A program made the position numbers and the translations under genes. From assembly GCF_000959365.1 (NCBI RefSeq), contig NZ_CP009555.1:2046001-2110000 (forward strand): a stretch of DNA of 64,000 nucleotides, given 5' to 3'. The first letter of the stretch is position 1. Each line of letters begins with the position of its first letter. The notes under the pieces are model-generated. The model was given only the letters and a program-made list of their open reading frames with translations, searched no databases and had not been told where the DNA came from. Shown here piece by piece: positions 55,804 to 63,141 of the stretch. The stretch comes from Burkholderia oklahomensis C6786. GTDB lineage: Bacteria; Pseudomonadota; Gammaproteobacteria; Burkholderiales; Burkholderiaceae.

Positions 55804-58044
55804 ATGAACGGTATCAACGATCAGTGCTTCACCGCCGCCCATGGGGCGGGCGTCACGATGGCGAATCGGCCGGGCGATCGGCCCGTGCCGATTCCGCGTG
55901 ATCTGCCGGGCGTGGTGATCTTCATACACGGCGTCAACGATCCCGGTGCGGCTTTTTTCACCGTGGAGCGCGGGCTGTGCCAGGGGCTCAACGAGCGATT
56001 GTCGCGAAGCGATCTGCGGCCGGGGGAGTATGGCCGGAAGTATGCGAGTGCGCTCGCTGCGAAGGCCAAGGGCGATAGCGTTCGGTACGCGGAAGTATTG
56101 AGTGATCCCGATATGTATCTCCATCAACGCGTGGAAGCCAGTAGCACGCACAGCATGTTCCTGCCGTTCTACTGGGGCTATCGCGCGGCGGACAACGAGA
56201 TCGCGAAGATCAACAGTCCGGGCGAGGTCAAGAGCCGCGTCGCGGACAGCGACGGCAACCTGCTGACGCGCGGCCAGTATCAGGACATCCACGCGAACCG
56301 GCTCGACGCCCATTTCGGCAAGGGCGGCGGGTTTTTCGCCAACGCGACGAACAATATCCCTCAGATGTACAGCCGCGGATTCGAACCGGACAAGCTGGAG
56401 CGCACGGTCATGCAAAACGCGCTTGCCGGCAATACGATTTTCGCCGGCAAGTCGCCCGATCGCCGCTACTTCGTGCTGGCCGCCGCTCGCCTGGCGAACC
56501 TCATCAAGACCATTCGGACCATCCAGCCGTCCGCGCTCGCGCTGGAACACGGAATGGATCCTCAGCACGAAACGATCACCGTGATGGGGCACAGCCAGGG
56601 CACGATCATCACGCTGCTCGCGCAGGCGATGCTCAAGCAGCAAGGTCAACGCTGCGTCGATTGCATCATCATGGTCGACACGCCGTACAGCCTTCAGTTC
56701 ACCAAGGACGGTAGCCATCAAACCGGGCACGCGAAGCTCAAGACGCTGGTCGACATCGTCAACGCGGTGACAAGCGAGCCGCATACGATTCCGGACCTGG
56801 CCAAGCTGATGATCGACTCGGCTCACTCATGCGGGCGCGCCGGACAGAACTGGAGCAAGACGCAAGGAACGCGGCTGGACAAGAGCGGCAAGAACTGGAT
56901 CACGTTCGACGAGCGCGACAATCGCGGCAAGGTCTATCTCTACTTCTGCCCGGAAGACACCGTGGTGGGCCTCGACAAGGTACGCGGGATCGGCACGTTC
57001 GGCGTGCCCGACGAGGTTCCGGCCGATGGTGCGGCAGCCAAGCTTGGCAAAACGATGCACGCGATGACGGTGCTCGAACCAAAGCGCTTTTTTCAGCGCA
57101 TGTGGACGCGGCTGGAGCGCGACCAGGACGGCAAGGGGAAGCGCTCGAAGGTCGCCGTCGGCACGCCGCCCGCGCGCATGCCGGTTCGGGATCAGGTTCA
57201 GCGATTGACACCGGGGCCCGACACGGACGGCACGATGCTCGGCACATTGGTCGAATCCGGCAAGAACATGGCGCTGCAGGCATCGTTCAAGCGCAACGAC
57301 ATTCGCCTCATCAACGGCGAGCAACTGAAGCCGCCGCACGAGCCCGACCTGTACGGCGGTGAGGTTCAGAAAGGCGGGCAGGTGCCCGGGCACGCCGATG
57401 TCGCCGGATTGATGCGTCCCGACGACGTGACGAAAAACGTCGCGCTCGGCAATCAGTACGCGAAGTTCAAATGGAAAGACGTCGCGACGACGGACGATCC
57501 GGGCGCCAGCATCGAGCCGCACAAGCTGGCGTTCAATCGCGGCCGTCCGGTCGACGAGCAATCGCACAACTGGCGCATCGTGCCGAGTCAGTCGCTCGGT
57601 TCGATTCTGTCGGCGGCCGCCACGGGCGGACGGTATCAGACGTACGTGATCCAACGCGAGGAGACCCCGGACGAGGTTCGCAAGCGCATGGGTGCCGATG
57701 CCGATCAACTGGAAGCGAACAACTATCATTCGGGCGTTCTGCTCAGTTCGGAGAATCATCGCTGGGTCACGGCGATGGACGTGGCGATCGGCCAGGCGGT
57801 GACGCTGGATGATCCGGACTGGCGGCAGTTGTTGCTTTTGATGGCGGATTGGAAGATGACGCCGAGCGCACAGAAGAAGATCACGAACTGCAAGAGCTTT
57901 GCCCGTTTAGACGATCATACACAGGGCTTTATTGATGCATGCGCGAAGTACTATCAGAAGGGCCTATTCCCGTCTGAGAAGTTTGTTTCGCTCGCCCTGC
58001 CGCCGCTGATCACAAGTGAACTGAAGCCTGAACAGAAAACGTGA
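55804..58044 (+). CDS. tle3: Type VI lipase effector, Tle3-like
   Basis: 746 residues, no signal peptide. An alpha/beta-hydrolase N-terminal half: oxyanion strand GVVIFIHGVNDPGAAFF and nucleophile elbow MGHSQGTIITLLAQAM (Ser near 263, GHSQG). The C-terminal half matches the DUF3274-like region of Tle3 effectors (NNYHSGVLLSSENHRWVTAMD). Expected to cleave phospholipids of competitor cells after delivery by the adjacent VgrG. The next gene encodes the adaptor/immunity-type protein. The catalytic Asp and His were not assigned. Confidence 0.88.
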   Translation: MNGINDQCFTAAHGAGVTMANRPGDRPVPIPRDLPGVVIFIHGVNDPGAAFFTVERGLCQGLNERLSRSDLRPGEYGRKYASALAAKAKGDSVRYAEVLSDPDMYLHQRVEASSTHSMFLPFYWGYRAADNEIAKINSPGEVKSRVADSDGNLLTRGQYQDIHANRLDAHFGKGGGFFANATNNIPQMYSRGFEPDKLERTVMQNALAGNTIFAGKSPDRRYFVLAAARLANLIKTIRTIQPSALALEHGMDPQHETITVMGHSQGTIITLLAQAMLKQQGQRCVDCIIMVDTPYSLQFTKDGSHQTGHAKLKTLVDIVNAVTSEPHTIPDLAKLMIDSAHSCGRAGQNWSKTQGTRLDKSGKNWITFDERDNRGKVYLYFCPEDTVVGLDKVRGIGTFGVPDEVPADGAAAKLGKTMHAMTVLEPKRFFQRMWTRLERDQDGKGKRSKVAVGTPPARMPVRDQVQRLTPGPDTDGTMLGTLVESGKNMALQASFKRNDIRLINGEQLKPPHEPDLYGGEVQKGGQVPGHADVAGLMRPDDVTKNVALGNQYAKFKWKDVATTDDPGASIEPHKLAFNRGRPVDEQSHNWRIVPSQSLGSILSAAATGGRYQTYVIQREETPDEVRKRMGADADQLEANNYHSGVLLSSENHRWVTAMDVAIGQAVTLDDPDWRQLLLLMADWKMTPSAQKKITNCKSFARLDDHTQGFIDACAKYYQKGLFPSEKFVSLALPPLITSELKPEQKT

Positions 58045-58062
58045 GATTGACGAAGAGGCGTT

Positions 58063-59709
58063 ATGAAACCTCGTATCTGGCCGTACGCACTTGGGTTTAT
58101 CTTGATCGCGCTGGGTTGGACAATCATCGTGATGGCGCGGCATTATCACTATTGGCAAGCAACGGGACAGGAGATGCCTGGCATGGTGAGTAGCATTCGG
58201 AACGGTGTATTGGTTGCGCTGGGGGGCGTCGTGGCGGCCTTCACTGCGAGCTACTTCTGGTTGCATAGTGGCTCCGCTGAACCCGCACCGGCGGCCACGA
58301 CTGCGCCGACGAAATCGGCTATGGATCCATCCGGGAACAACGGTTTACCGGCATTGCTAGCTCAGTCAGGCGGAAAATTCGTATTGGAAGTGCGTGGCCT
58401 AGGGCTTGTGACGGGAAAGGAGACGAATGAAGAGATCTGGAAAGCCATCGAGGCCAAGGCAGACAACCATTCGACATACATGTCGCAGGATTCCGCTGAC
58501 TATCCCGCCAACGAAGATGAACGGATGACCGAGGTAGGGTTGTCGACGCGGATCAGCTTCAAATACGGGGCGCGCCACTCCGTTGAATATTGGCCGGTCC
58601 CGGTCTTCATCTGGGAGCCGCCGAAAGCATCACACGTTAGTCGGCCAGCCAATGAGCTCTCCGGTATTCGTCAGGAGGCTAGCCTGGGCGTCACGCTCTT
58701 GCTGTGGCAAGAAGACGCGAACACAAACGATGGTTCTACCATCATCGAGAAGTTGTTTGCGTTCTTCGACGCGCATCCGGACATACCCGAAGCGGTCATC
58801 GTCACTTTTGACGGGGCCGCGACTCGCGATCTCAATCAGACACCAGGCTACGTGGATACCTTCAAGCAATCGAACATTCCGACGATGCCGGATAGCATGG
58901 TCACGCTGCTCGTGTCCCGCTCGGATCGCGTCGACCGTCTGATTCGTCCGTACGCCGTCGAGCAGACGGAAAACGTCGACAAGAACACGACCGAATACGA
59001 CATTACCAAACTGTGGAATTTCTTCTGGGAGAAGAACAACGGGGAAGGACCGGGCAGCTTTGAAGCGTACTATCAAGAGCAGCAGAAGGCGGCGGGCATT
59101 CAGCCGCGCGCTTTTCTCGGTTTCATGTCAGCTCAATGGTGGCAAACCAAACTCCCCGATTTCTGGAAAACGATCAGCAACAAAGGGCCGGGCGAGTTCA
59201 AACCGACGCCGTACATCCCGGTGCGCTGGACGACATGGCAGGTGAAGCAATTCGACAACGCGCCGCTGCTCGGCTACCTGCATCGGCCCATCGACGTGAA
59301 ACTCGCCGATGCGCACGGCAAGCCGCTCAAGACCGCGCAGCAAGCGGAAGCGCTCAAGGCGGGGTGGCAGCAGGCCATCGATACGCTGCCGACCGGGGAA
59401 ACGCCGAAGCGGGTCTTCTATGACACGACGGGCGATCGCACCTGGGTCGTGCCGATCAACCAGGCGCTCGCGCAAAGCGGCCCGTCCGCGCCGAGTCTCG
59501 ATGACGTGAAGGAAGGCTACGACATCGGCCGCCGGATCGGGAACACGGGCATCAGCTCGCCGTTGGTCCAAATCGGACTCGGTCTGATTGCCGGCTACAA
59601 CGAAGGCGGAGCCAGCGCCACGATCAATCGGCGGCCGAACGGCACGGCGACGATCGTGATGGTGAGCCCGCCGACGCACAAGCAATCGGATGTGAATCCT
59701 TTCCGATAA
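58063..59709 (+). CDS. tla3: Tla3-like (DUF2875) lipase adaptor/immunity protein
   Basis: 548 residues. Two N-terminal membrane helices (about 5-25 and 48-68: YALGFILIALGWTIIVMA, GVLVALGGVVAAFTASYF) then a large periplasmic DUF2875 domain (SFKYGARHSVEYWPVPVF, FLGFMSAQWWQTKLPDFW). In studied tle3 clusters, DUF2875 proteins bind Tle3 in the periplasm and load it on VgrG (Tla3) or neutralise it (Tli3). Only one such gene is here, so it may do one or both. It lies 18 bp after the lipase. Confidence 0.85.
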   Translation: MKPRIWPYALGFILIALGWTIIVMARHYHYWQATGQEMPGMVSSIRNGVLVALGGVVAAFTASYFWLHSGSAEPAPAATTAPTKSAMDPSGNNGLPALLAQSGGKFVLEVRGLGLVTGKETNEEIWKAIEAKADNHSTYMSQDSADYPANEDERMTEVGLSTRISFKYGARHSVEYWPVPVFIWEPPKASHVSRPANELSGIRQEASLGVTLLLWQEDANTNDGSTIIEKLFAFFDAHPDIPEAVIVTFDGAATRDLNQTPGYVDTFKQSNIPTMPDSMVTLLVSRSDRVDRLIRPYAVEQTENVDKNTTEYDITKLWNFFWEKNNGEGPGSFEAYYQEQQKAAGIQPRAFLGFMSAQWWQTKLPDFWKTISNKGPGEFKPTPYIPVRWTTWQVKQFDNAPLLGYLHRPIDVKLADAHGKPLKTAQQAEALKAGWQQAIDTLPTGETPKRVFYDTTGDRTWVVPINQALAQSGPSAPSLDDVKEGYDIGRRIGNTGISSPLVQIGLGLIAGYNEGGASATINRRPNGTATIVMVSPPTHKQSDVNPFR

Positions 59710-59718
59710 GGGGCGCGT

Positions 59719-59982
59719 ATGCGCGGCGTGATTCGCATTGGTGACTCGACTTCGCACGGCGGCCGTGTCGAAACCGGCCGCGAAAATTCGACCGTAATGG
59801 GGCGGGCAGTGGCCTGTGCCGGCGACCGCTGCACGTGCCCAATGGCCGGCCACGATCGCTGCGTGATTGCGGAGGGGGACGAGGACGTTCGCATCGATGG
59901 CCGCGCGGTTGCGTTCGACGGCCACAAGACCTCTTGCGGGGCCACGCTGATCTCGTCGATTTCGCAGTCGGGACGCACGTGA
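59719..59982 (+). CDS. PAAR-domain tip protein of the T6SS
   Basis: 87 residues. The PAAR fold is shown by RGVIRIGDSTSHGGRVETG, GRAVACAGDRCTCPMAG and RIDGRAVAFDGHKTSCGATL, with the metal-binding Cys/His. It sharpens the VgrG trimer. It has no effector extension. Nine bp after the tla3-like gene; its stop overlaps the ATG of a truncated frame (59982). Confidence 0.93.
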   Translation: MRGVIRIGDSTSHGGRVETGRENSTVMGRAVACAGDRCTCPMAGHDRCVIAEGDEDVRIDGRAVAFDGHKTSCGATLISSISQSGRT

Positions 59983-60053
59983 TGGAGCTCGTCGGCCGGC
60001 TTCATCGAACTGTCGCCCGTCCGTACGCCTTCAGTTTCGTCCCTGGTACTTGA
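59982..60053 (+). pseudogene. Start of a truncated gene coupled to PAAR, cut near the IS
   Basis: An ATG at 59982 shares bases with the PAAR stop (TGATG) and reads MELVGRLHRTVARPYAFSFV and PGT before a stop at 60053. High-GC codon use continues in frame. The IS5 element starts 50 bp on. It looks like the first 23 codons of a downstream T6SS gene whose remainder was lost; no family can be named from so little. Confidence 0.45.
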
Positions 60054-60103
60054 ATCGTTGGTTGTGCTTTCAGGAACGTACGCAGCTTATCGAATTGCCC
60101 TAG

Positions 60104-60120
60104 GGAGTGTTCACACTATC
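60104..60120 (+). repeat. Left terminal inverted repeat of the IS5-family element
   Basis: 17 bases, GGG then AGTGTTCACACTAT; 16 of 17 match the reverse complement of 60899-60915. Confidence 0.85.
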
Positions 60121-60496
60121 GAAGAACTTCGACGATCAAGGCGAAGTTGATAAAGGCAATGAATATCAGATCGAGTTTGTCAAAGCGCGAGAAGATGCGC
60201 CGAAAGCTCTTCAGGCGTCGGAACAGCCGTTCGACTTCGTTTCGACGCTTGTACATTTCGCGATCGTACTCCCAAGGCTCAACACGTGTACGCAACGGAG
60301 GAATAACTGGGATGAAGCCGAGGTCGAGTGCGAGTTGCCGGGTTTCGTTGCCTTCGTACGCCTTGTCCATCAGGAGGTGCAGCGGTCGGTTCGGTGGCCC
60401 CAGACTTTCAAGCAGTGCGCGCCCCTGGGGAGCATCGCCGGCTTGGCCGGGCGACAGCGCGAACGTTATGGCTGTTCGAGCATCCGCGGCAACCAT
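60116..60496 (-). CDS. IS5-family transposase, second frame (C-terminal DDE part)
   Basis: 126 codons: VAADARTAITFALSPGQAGD, LMDKAYEGNETRQLA (second catalytic Asp) and the C-terminal Y-1-R-E-like YKRRNEVERLFRRLKSFRRI. It is read as a fusion with the first frame by slippage on A8. The shared segment TGKSRGGWTTKIHMV continues the normal IS5 sequence upstream of its own ATG at 60496. Confidence 0.9.
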   Translation of the reverse strand: MVAADARTAITFALSPGQAGDAPQGRALLESLGPPNRPLHLLMDKAYEGNETRQLALDLGFIPVIPPLRTRVEPWEYDREMYKRRNEVERLFRRLKSFRRIFSRFDKLDLIFIAFINFALIVEVLR

Positions 60497-60873
60497 ATGA
60501 ATCTTGGTTGTCCATCCTCCGCGAGATTTACCGGTGGCCTGTGGTCCATTTTTTTTAACGCGCCGGTCCCATCAGGATGAACTTTGACGATCGTGCTATC
60601 CAGCGATACCGCTTCGATCCGGATGCGAATAATCTGCGCGCGCTGCAACTCCGTGAACACACGGTCGAGCACGCCGTTGCGGGACCAGCGATTCATGCGT
60701 GTATAGATGGTGTGCCAACGGCCAAACCGCGAGGGCAGGCCACGCCATTTGCACCCGTGCTCGGCGACATAGAGGATCGCGTTGAGCACTTGCAAGTTTG
60801 ACAGGCTCACATTGCCCCGCTGACGTGGCAGGCAATGCTCTATCTGTTTGAATTGGGCTTTGGAGATTTCCAT
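60466..60873 (-). CDS. IS5-family transposase, first frame (N-terminal part)
   Basis: 135 codons: ISKAQFKQIEHCLPRQRG, YVAEHGCKWRGLPSRFGRW and SLDSTIVKVHPDGTGALKK, where the first catalytic Asp lies. After the A8 run (plus-strand T8, 60550-60557; codon about 105) similarity jumps to the other frame. The unshifted protein ends in the unrelated RFIWLPRMLEQP. Confidence 0.9.
   Translation of the reverse strand: MEISKAQFKQIEHCLPRQRGNVSLSNLQVLNAILYVAEHGCKWRGLPSRFGRWHTIYTRMNRWSRNGVLDRVFTELQRAQIIRIRIEAVSLDSTIVKVHPDGTGALKKMDHRPPVNLAEDGQPRFIWLPRMLEQP
60550..60557 (-). promoter_or_regulatory. A8 slippery site for transposase frameshifting
   Basis: On the coding strand an A8 run lies in GCGTTAAAAAAAATGG. 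Reading in frame gives GALKKMDH; slipping gives GALKK then NGPQATGKSRGG, the continuation expected for IS5-family enzymes. A programmed or a mutational shift are both possible. Confidence 0.75.
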
Positions 60874-60898
60874 CTCCGAAGCATAACCTTAAATCTAT

Positions 60899-60915
60899 AT
60901 AGTGTGAACACGCCC
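60899..60915 (-). repeat. Right terminal inverted repeat of the IS5-family element
   Basis: ATAGTGTGAACACGCCC, reverse complement of the left end with one mismatch. Confidence 0.85.
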
Positions 60916-61065
60916 TGACACGTCGTCAACTTGTTGGAAAAATAAGGCGTTTTCCCGATTCGCGCATATGAGCGTGATGAAAAAATGAATGTGGGGCGTG
61001 GCGTTTCGGCGTCTGGCGATTGCAGCGCCGAACGGTCGGCATGCTAGTGTTTTTGGAGGAGAGGC

Positions 61066-62262
61066 GTGCTGGTCGTCCGGAAAACGATAAGAGGTAGATC
61101 TCAGGTGATCGATTTTTGTGGTGCGAGGTGGATGAAAATATCGGGGCGGCTTCTCCGGTACGTCAGTAAATTCGTCCAACTTTGGAGACGACAGGAATCA
61201 GCCGGTGCCTCATCGTCGACACGGCACGTCTGCGATATGTGCGAGTGCCGAGCAGCCGGGCACTGCGTCCCGTCTGCGATTGTATGCTTGGTCTTGAGTG
61301 CGTCAGTTTGTTTCGCGTATGCCACGCCTGTTTCTCATGGCACGACGCTCGACGAGGCCGAGCACGCGAACAGCGATCACGCTCGCAACTACTATTACTT
61401 GGTCGATCTACCCGACGATTTGCTCAATGAACCACCCGATCGCCCGTTTTACGTGTCGAGCTTCGAGCCGGGCATCGAATGGAAAGACGATTCAGACAAT
61501 GACTCGATCGACGGATCGGATGGAGGATCGTTATTCGGCGAAAGTGAGCGCTGGTCTGTGAATCGGGACGATTGGTGGTGGGATGCTCACGAAGCGTCGA
61601 CCATGCTGTTGACCGAGATTGACGTGCCTGGCGGCGCTGGCGTTGGGCACGTGCTCACGGATCCAATTCGTTCGCCGTGCGCGGCCTATGCAGACTCGGC
61701 TGCCGTCGGCACAAGCGCGCGGACGGCTGGTGACGGCGCGATCGCACTCGGCATGAGGTCGGGGGCGACAGGCGAACGTGCAATTGCGCTGGGCGCGGAT
61801 GCGGCCGCCTCGGGCGTCGACTCGGTCGCATTGGGTGCTGGCTCGCTGGCGACGCGAGACAACACTGTCTCGGTCGGACGATCGGGCGGCGAGCGCCAGA
61901 TCGTGCATGTCGCGCCCGGCACCAAAGGGACGGACGCGGTGAACGTAAACCAGCTCAACTCGGCGCTGACGACGATTGGGCTTCGTTCGGACCGGCGTTT
62001 CGGCGACTTGCAGCGACAAATCGACGCGACCGCGCGCAGCGCCTACTCGGGTGTGGCGGCCGTGACCGCATTGACGATGATCCCGGACGTCGACAGAAAC
62101 AAGACGCTGTCGATCGGCATCGGGGTAGGATCGTACAAGGGCTGCCATGCGATCGCGCTCGGCGGTACCGCATGGCTTGCGGCCAATCTGAAGATCCGAA
62201 CCGGGATCGGGTTGAGTTCGGAGGGAAAAACGGTAGGCGTCGGGGCGAGCTGGCAGCACTGA
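61066..62262 (+). CDS. Short trimeric autotransporter adhesin (YadA-like)
   Basis: 398 residues, GTG start with a strong GGAGGAGAGG ribosome site. The long N-terminus (1-86) ends in a hydrophobic stretch AIVCLVLSASVCFAYA, an extended signal peptide of the kind seen in large autotransporters. Residues 90-200 are an acidic, Asp/Trp-rich segment. Hep/Hag head repeats (AIALGMRSGATGERAIALGA, VALGAGSLATRDNTVSVG) span 215-275; a neck motif IVHVAPGTKGTDAVNVNQL follows; the last 75 residues are a YadA anchor barrel (LSIGIGVGSYKGCHAIALGG). The C-terminus ends SWQH rather than the usual aromatic residue, and the anchor has a cysteine. Convergent with the T6SS genes. Confidence 0.85.
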   Translation: MLVVRKTIRGRSQVIDFCGARWMKISGRLLRYVSKFVQLWRRQESAGASSSTRHVCDMCECRAAGHCVPSAIVCLVLSASVCFAYATPVSHGTTLDEAEHANSDHARNYYYLVDLPDDLLNEPPDRPFYVSSFEPGIEWKDDSDNDSIDGSDGGSLFGESERWSVNRDDWWWDAHEASTMLLTEIDVPGGAGVGHVLTDPIRSPCAAYADSAAVGTSARTAGDGAIALGMRSGATGERAIALGADAAASGVDSVALGAGSLATRDNTVSVGRSGGERQIVHVAPGTKGTDAVNVNQLNSALTTIGLRSDRRFGDLQRQIDATARSAYSGVAAVTALTMIPDVDRNKTLSIGIGVGSYKGCHAIALGGTAWLAANLKIRTGIGLSSEGKTVGVGASWQH

Positions 62263-62283
62263 CTTTGCGGACGCTTTATGATC

Positions 62284-62308
62284 GACGGCCGCTGGACCCG
62301 CGGCCGTC
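62284..62308 (+). terminator. GC hairpin after the adhesin gene
   Basis: GACGGCCGC (62284-62292) pairs with GCGGCCGTC (62300-62308) around TGGACCC. No T-run; probably helps to end the adhesin transcript with the next hairpin. Confidence 0.45.
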
Positions 62309-62325
62309 GCTTCCATCGACATGAA

Positions 62326-62348
62326 AAGCCCGGCATCCAGCCGGGCTT
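62326..62348 (-). terminator. Intrinsic terminator of the tssK-tssL transcript (both directions possible)
   Basis: AAGCCCGG (62326-62333) pairs with CCGGGCTT (62341-62348). On the minus strand the stem is followed by TTTT, placed 8 bp after the tssL stop; the plus strand has TTCC only. Confidence 0.7.
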
Positions 62349-62355
62349 CCCTCAA

Positions 62356-63141
62356 TCAAGGCAACGAAATCGTCAAATTCGCCGACTCAGGCCCGACCTT
62401 GATGACCTGCGAATAAGGCGCCAACGTCCGTACGGTGCTATTCCGCAGATACGTGTTGAGCCCGGCATAAGCGAGCAGCCCGACGAGCGCGAACACCGCT
62501 CCAATCGCCCACAGCGGCACCTCGCGCTTGAGCCGGTGCGAGATCTGATCCGGCAGCGGCCAATGCGGCGCGAACGGCGCGCGCTTGCCCTTCATGTGCG
62601 CGATCTCGTCGCCGAGCCGCGCGGTCAGATACGCGAGCTTCTCCGGTCCTTCGAGCAGATACTTGCCCTGAAAACCGAGCAGCAGGCACATGTGGAACAC
62701 CTCGAGCGACTGCAGCCGCGCCGCGCCTTGCGCACGGCATTCTTCGAGATACTGATAAAACTTCTCGCCCGCGAGCTGCTCGCCGAACAGTACGAGCTGC
62801 AGCGGCCGGCGCTCCCAGTCCGCGCGGATCTTGAACTGCGACGACAGCACCGATTCGTCGATCGCCGCGCAAAATGCGAACTTCGCCGCATAGACGTCCT
62901 CGGCGGCGATGTTGAGCTTCTTCGCGCCGCGCTCGAACTCGCTGAGGAATTCCTGGATGCGCGTGCCGAACTCAGAGGCGTCGCCCGGCTCGCGGCCGTT
63001 CTTCAGCAGGAACAGCATGAAAAAGCCGTCGTACAGCAAATCGACGAGCGAGCGCGCCTGGAAGCCGGCGTCGGTCGACGACACCGTTTGCGGCGCGGGG
63101 GGCGGCGTGTTGCCGCCGAAAAGGGAAGGCGCGTAGCTCAT
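62356..63141 (-). CDS. tssL: T6SS inner-membrane subunit TssL (DotU/IcmH family)
   Basis: 261 residues. The cytoplasmic DotU domain fills 30-200 (LVDLLYDGFFMLFLLKNG, AKFAFCAAIDESVLSS, GEKFYQYLEECRAQG, LEVFHMCLLLGFQGKYL), followed by one membrane helix (AIGAVFALVGLLAYAGL, about 212-232) and a short periplasmic end. There is no OmpA peptidoglycan-binding domain, so anchoring must come from another subunit. Part of the TssJLM membrane complex. Overlaps tssK by ATGA. Confidence 0.95.
   Translation of the reverse strand: MSYAPSLFGGNTPPPAPQTVSSTDAGFQARSLVDLLYDGFFMLFLLKNGREPGDASEFGTRIQEFLSEFERGAKKLNIAAEDVYAAKFAFCAAIDESVLSSQFKIRADWERRPLQLVLFGEQLAGEKFYQYLEECRAQGAARLQSLEVFHMCLLLGFQGKYLLEGPEKLAYLTARLGDEIAHMKGKRAPFAPHWPLPDQISHRLKREVPLWAIGAVFALVGLLAYAGLNTYLRNSTVRTLAPYSQVIKVGPESANLTISLP

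Larger units (their letters stand above)
60104..60915 (-). mobile_element. IS5-family insertion sequence (IS427-like), complete
   Basis: 812 bp with 17-bp terminal inverted repeats and two overlapping transposase frames on the minus strand. I see no clear target-site duplication (CTA left, TGA right). It separates the T6SS effector module from the adhesin gene. Confidence 0.9.

Noticed and set aside
60895..61179. 94-codon minus-strand frame opposite the adhesin start
   Set aside because: No similarity, lies across an IS end and a strong plus-strand ribosome site.
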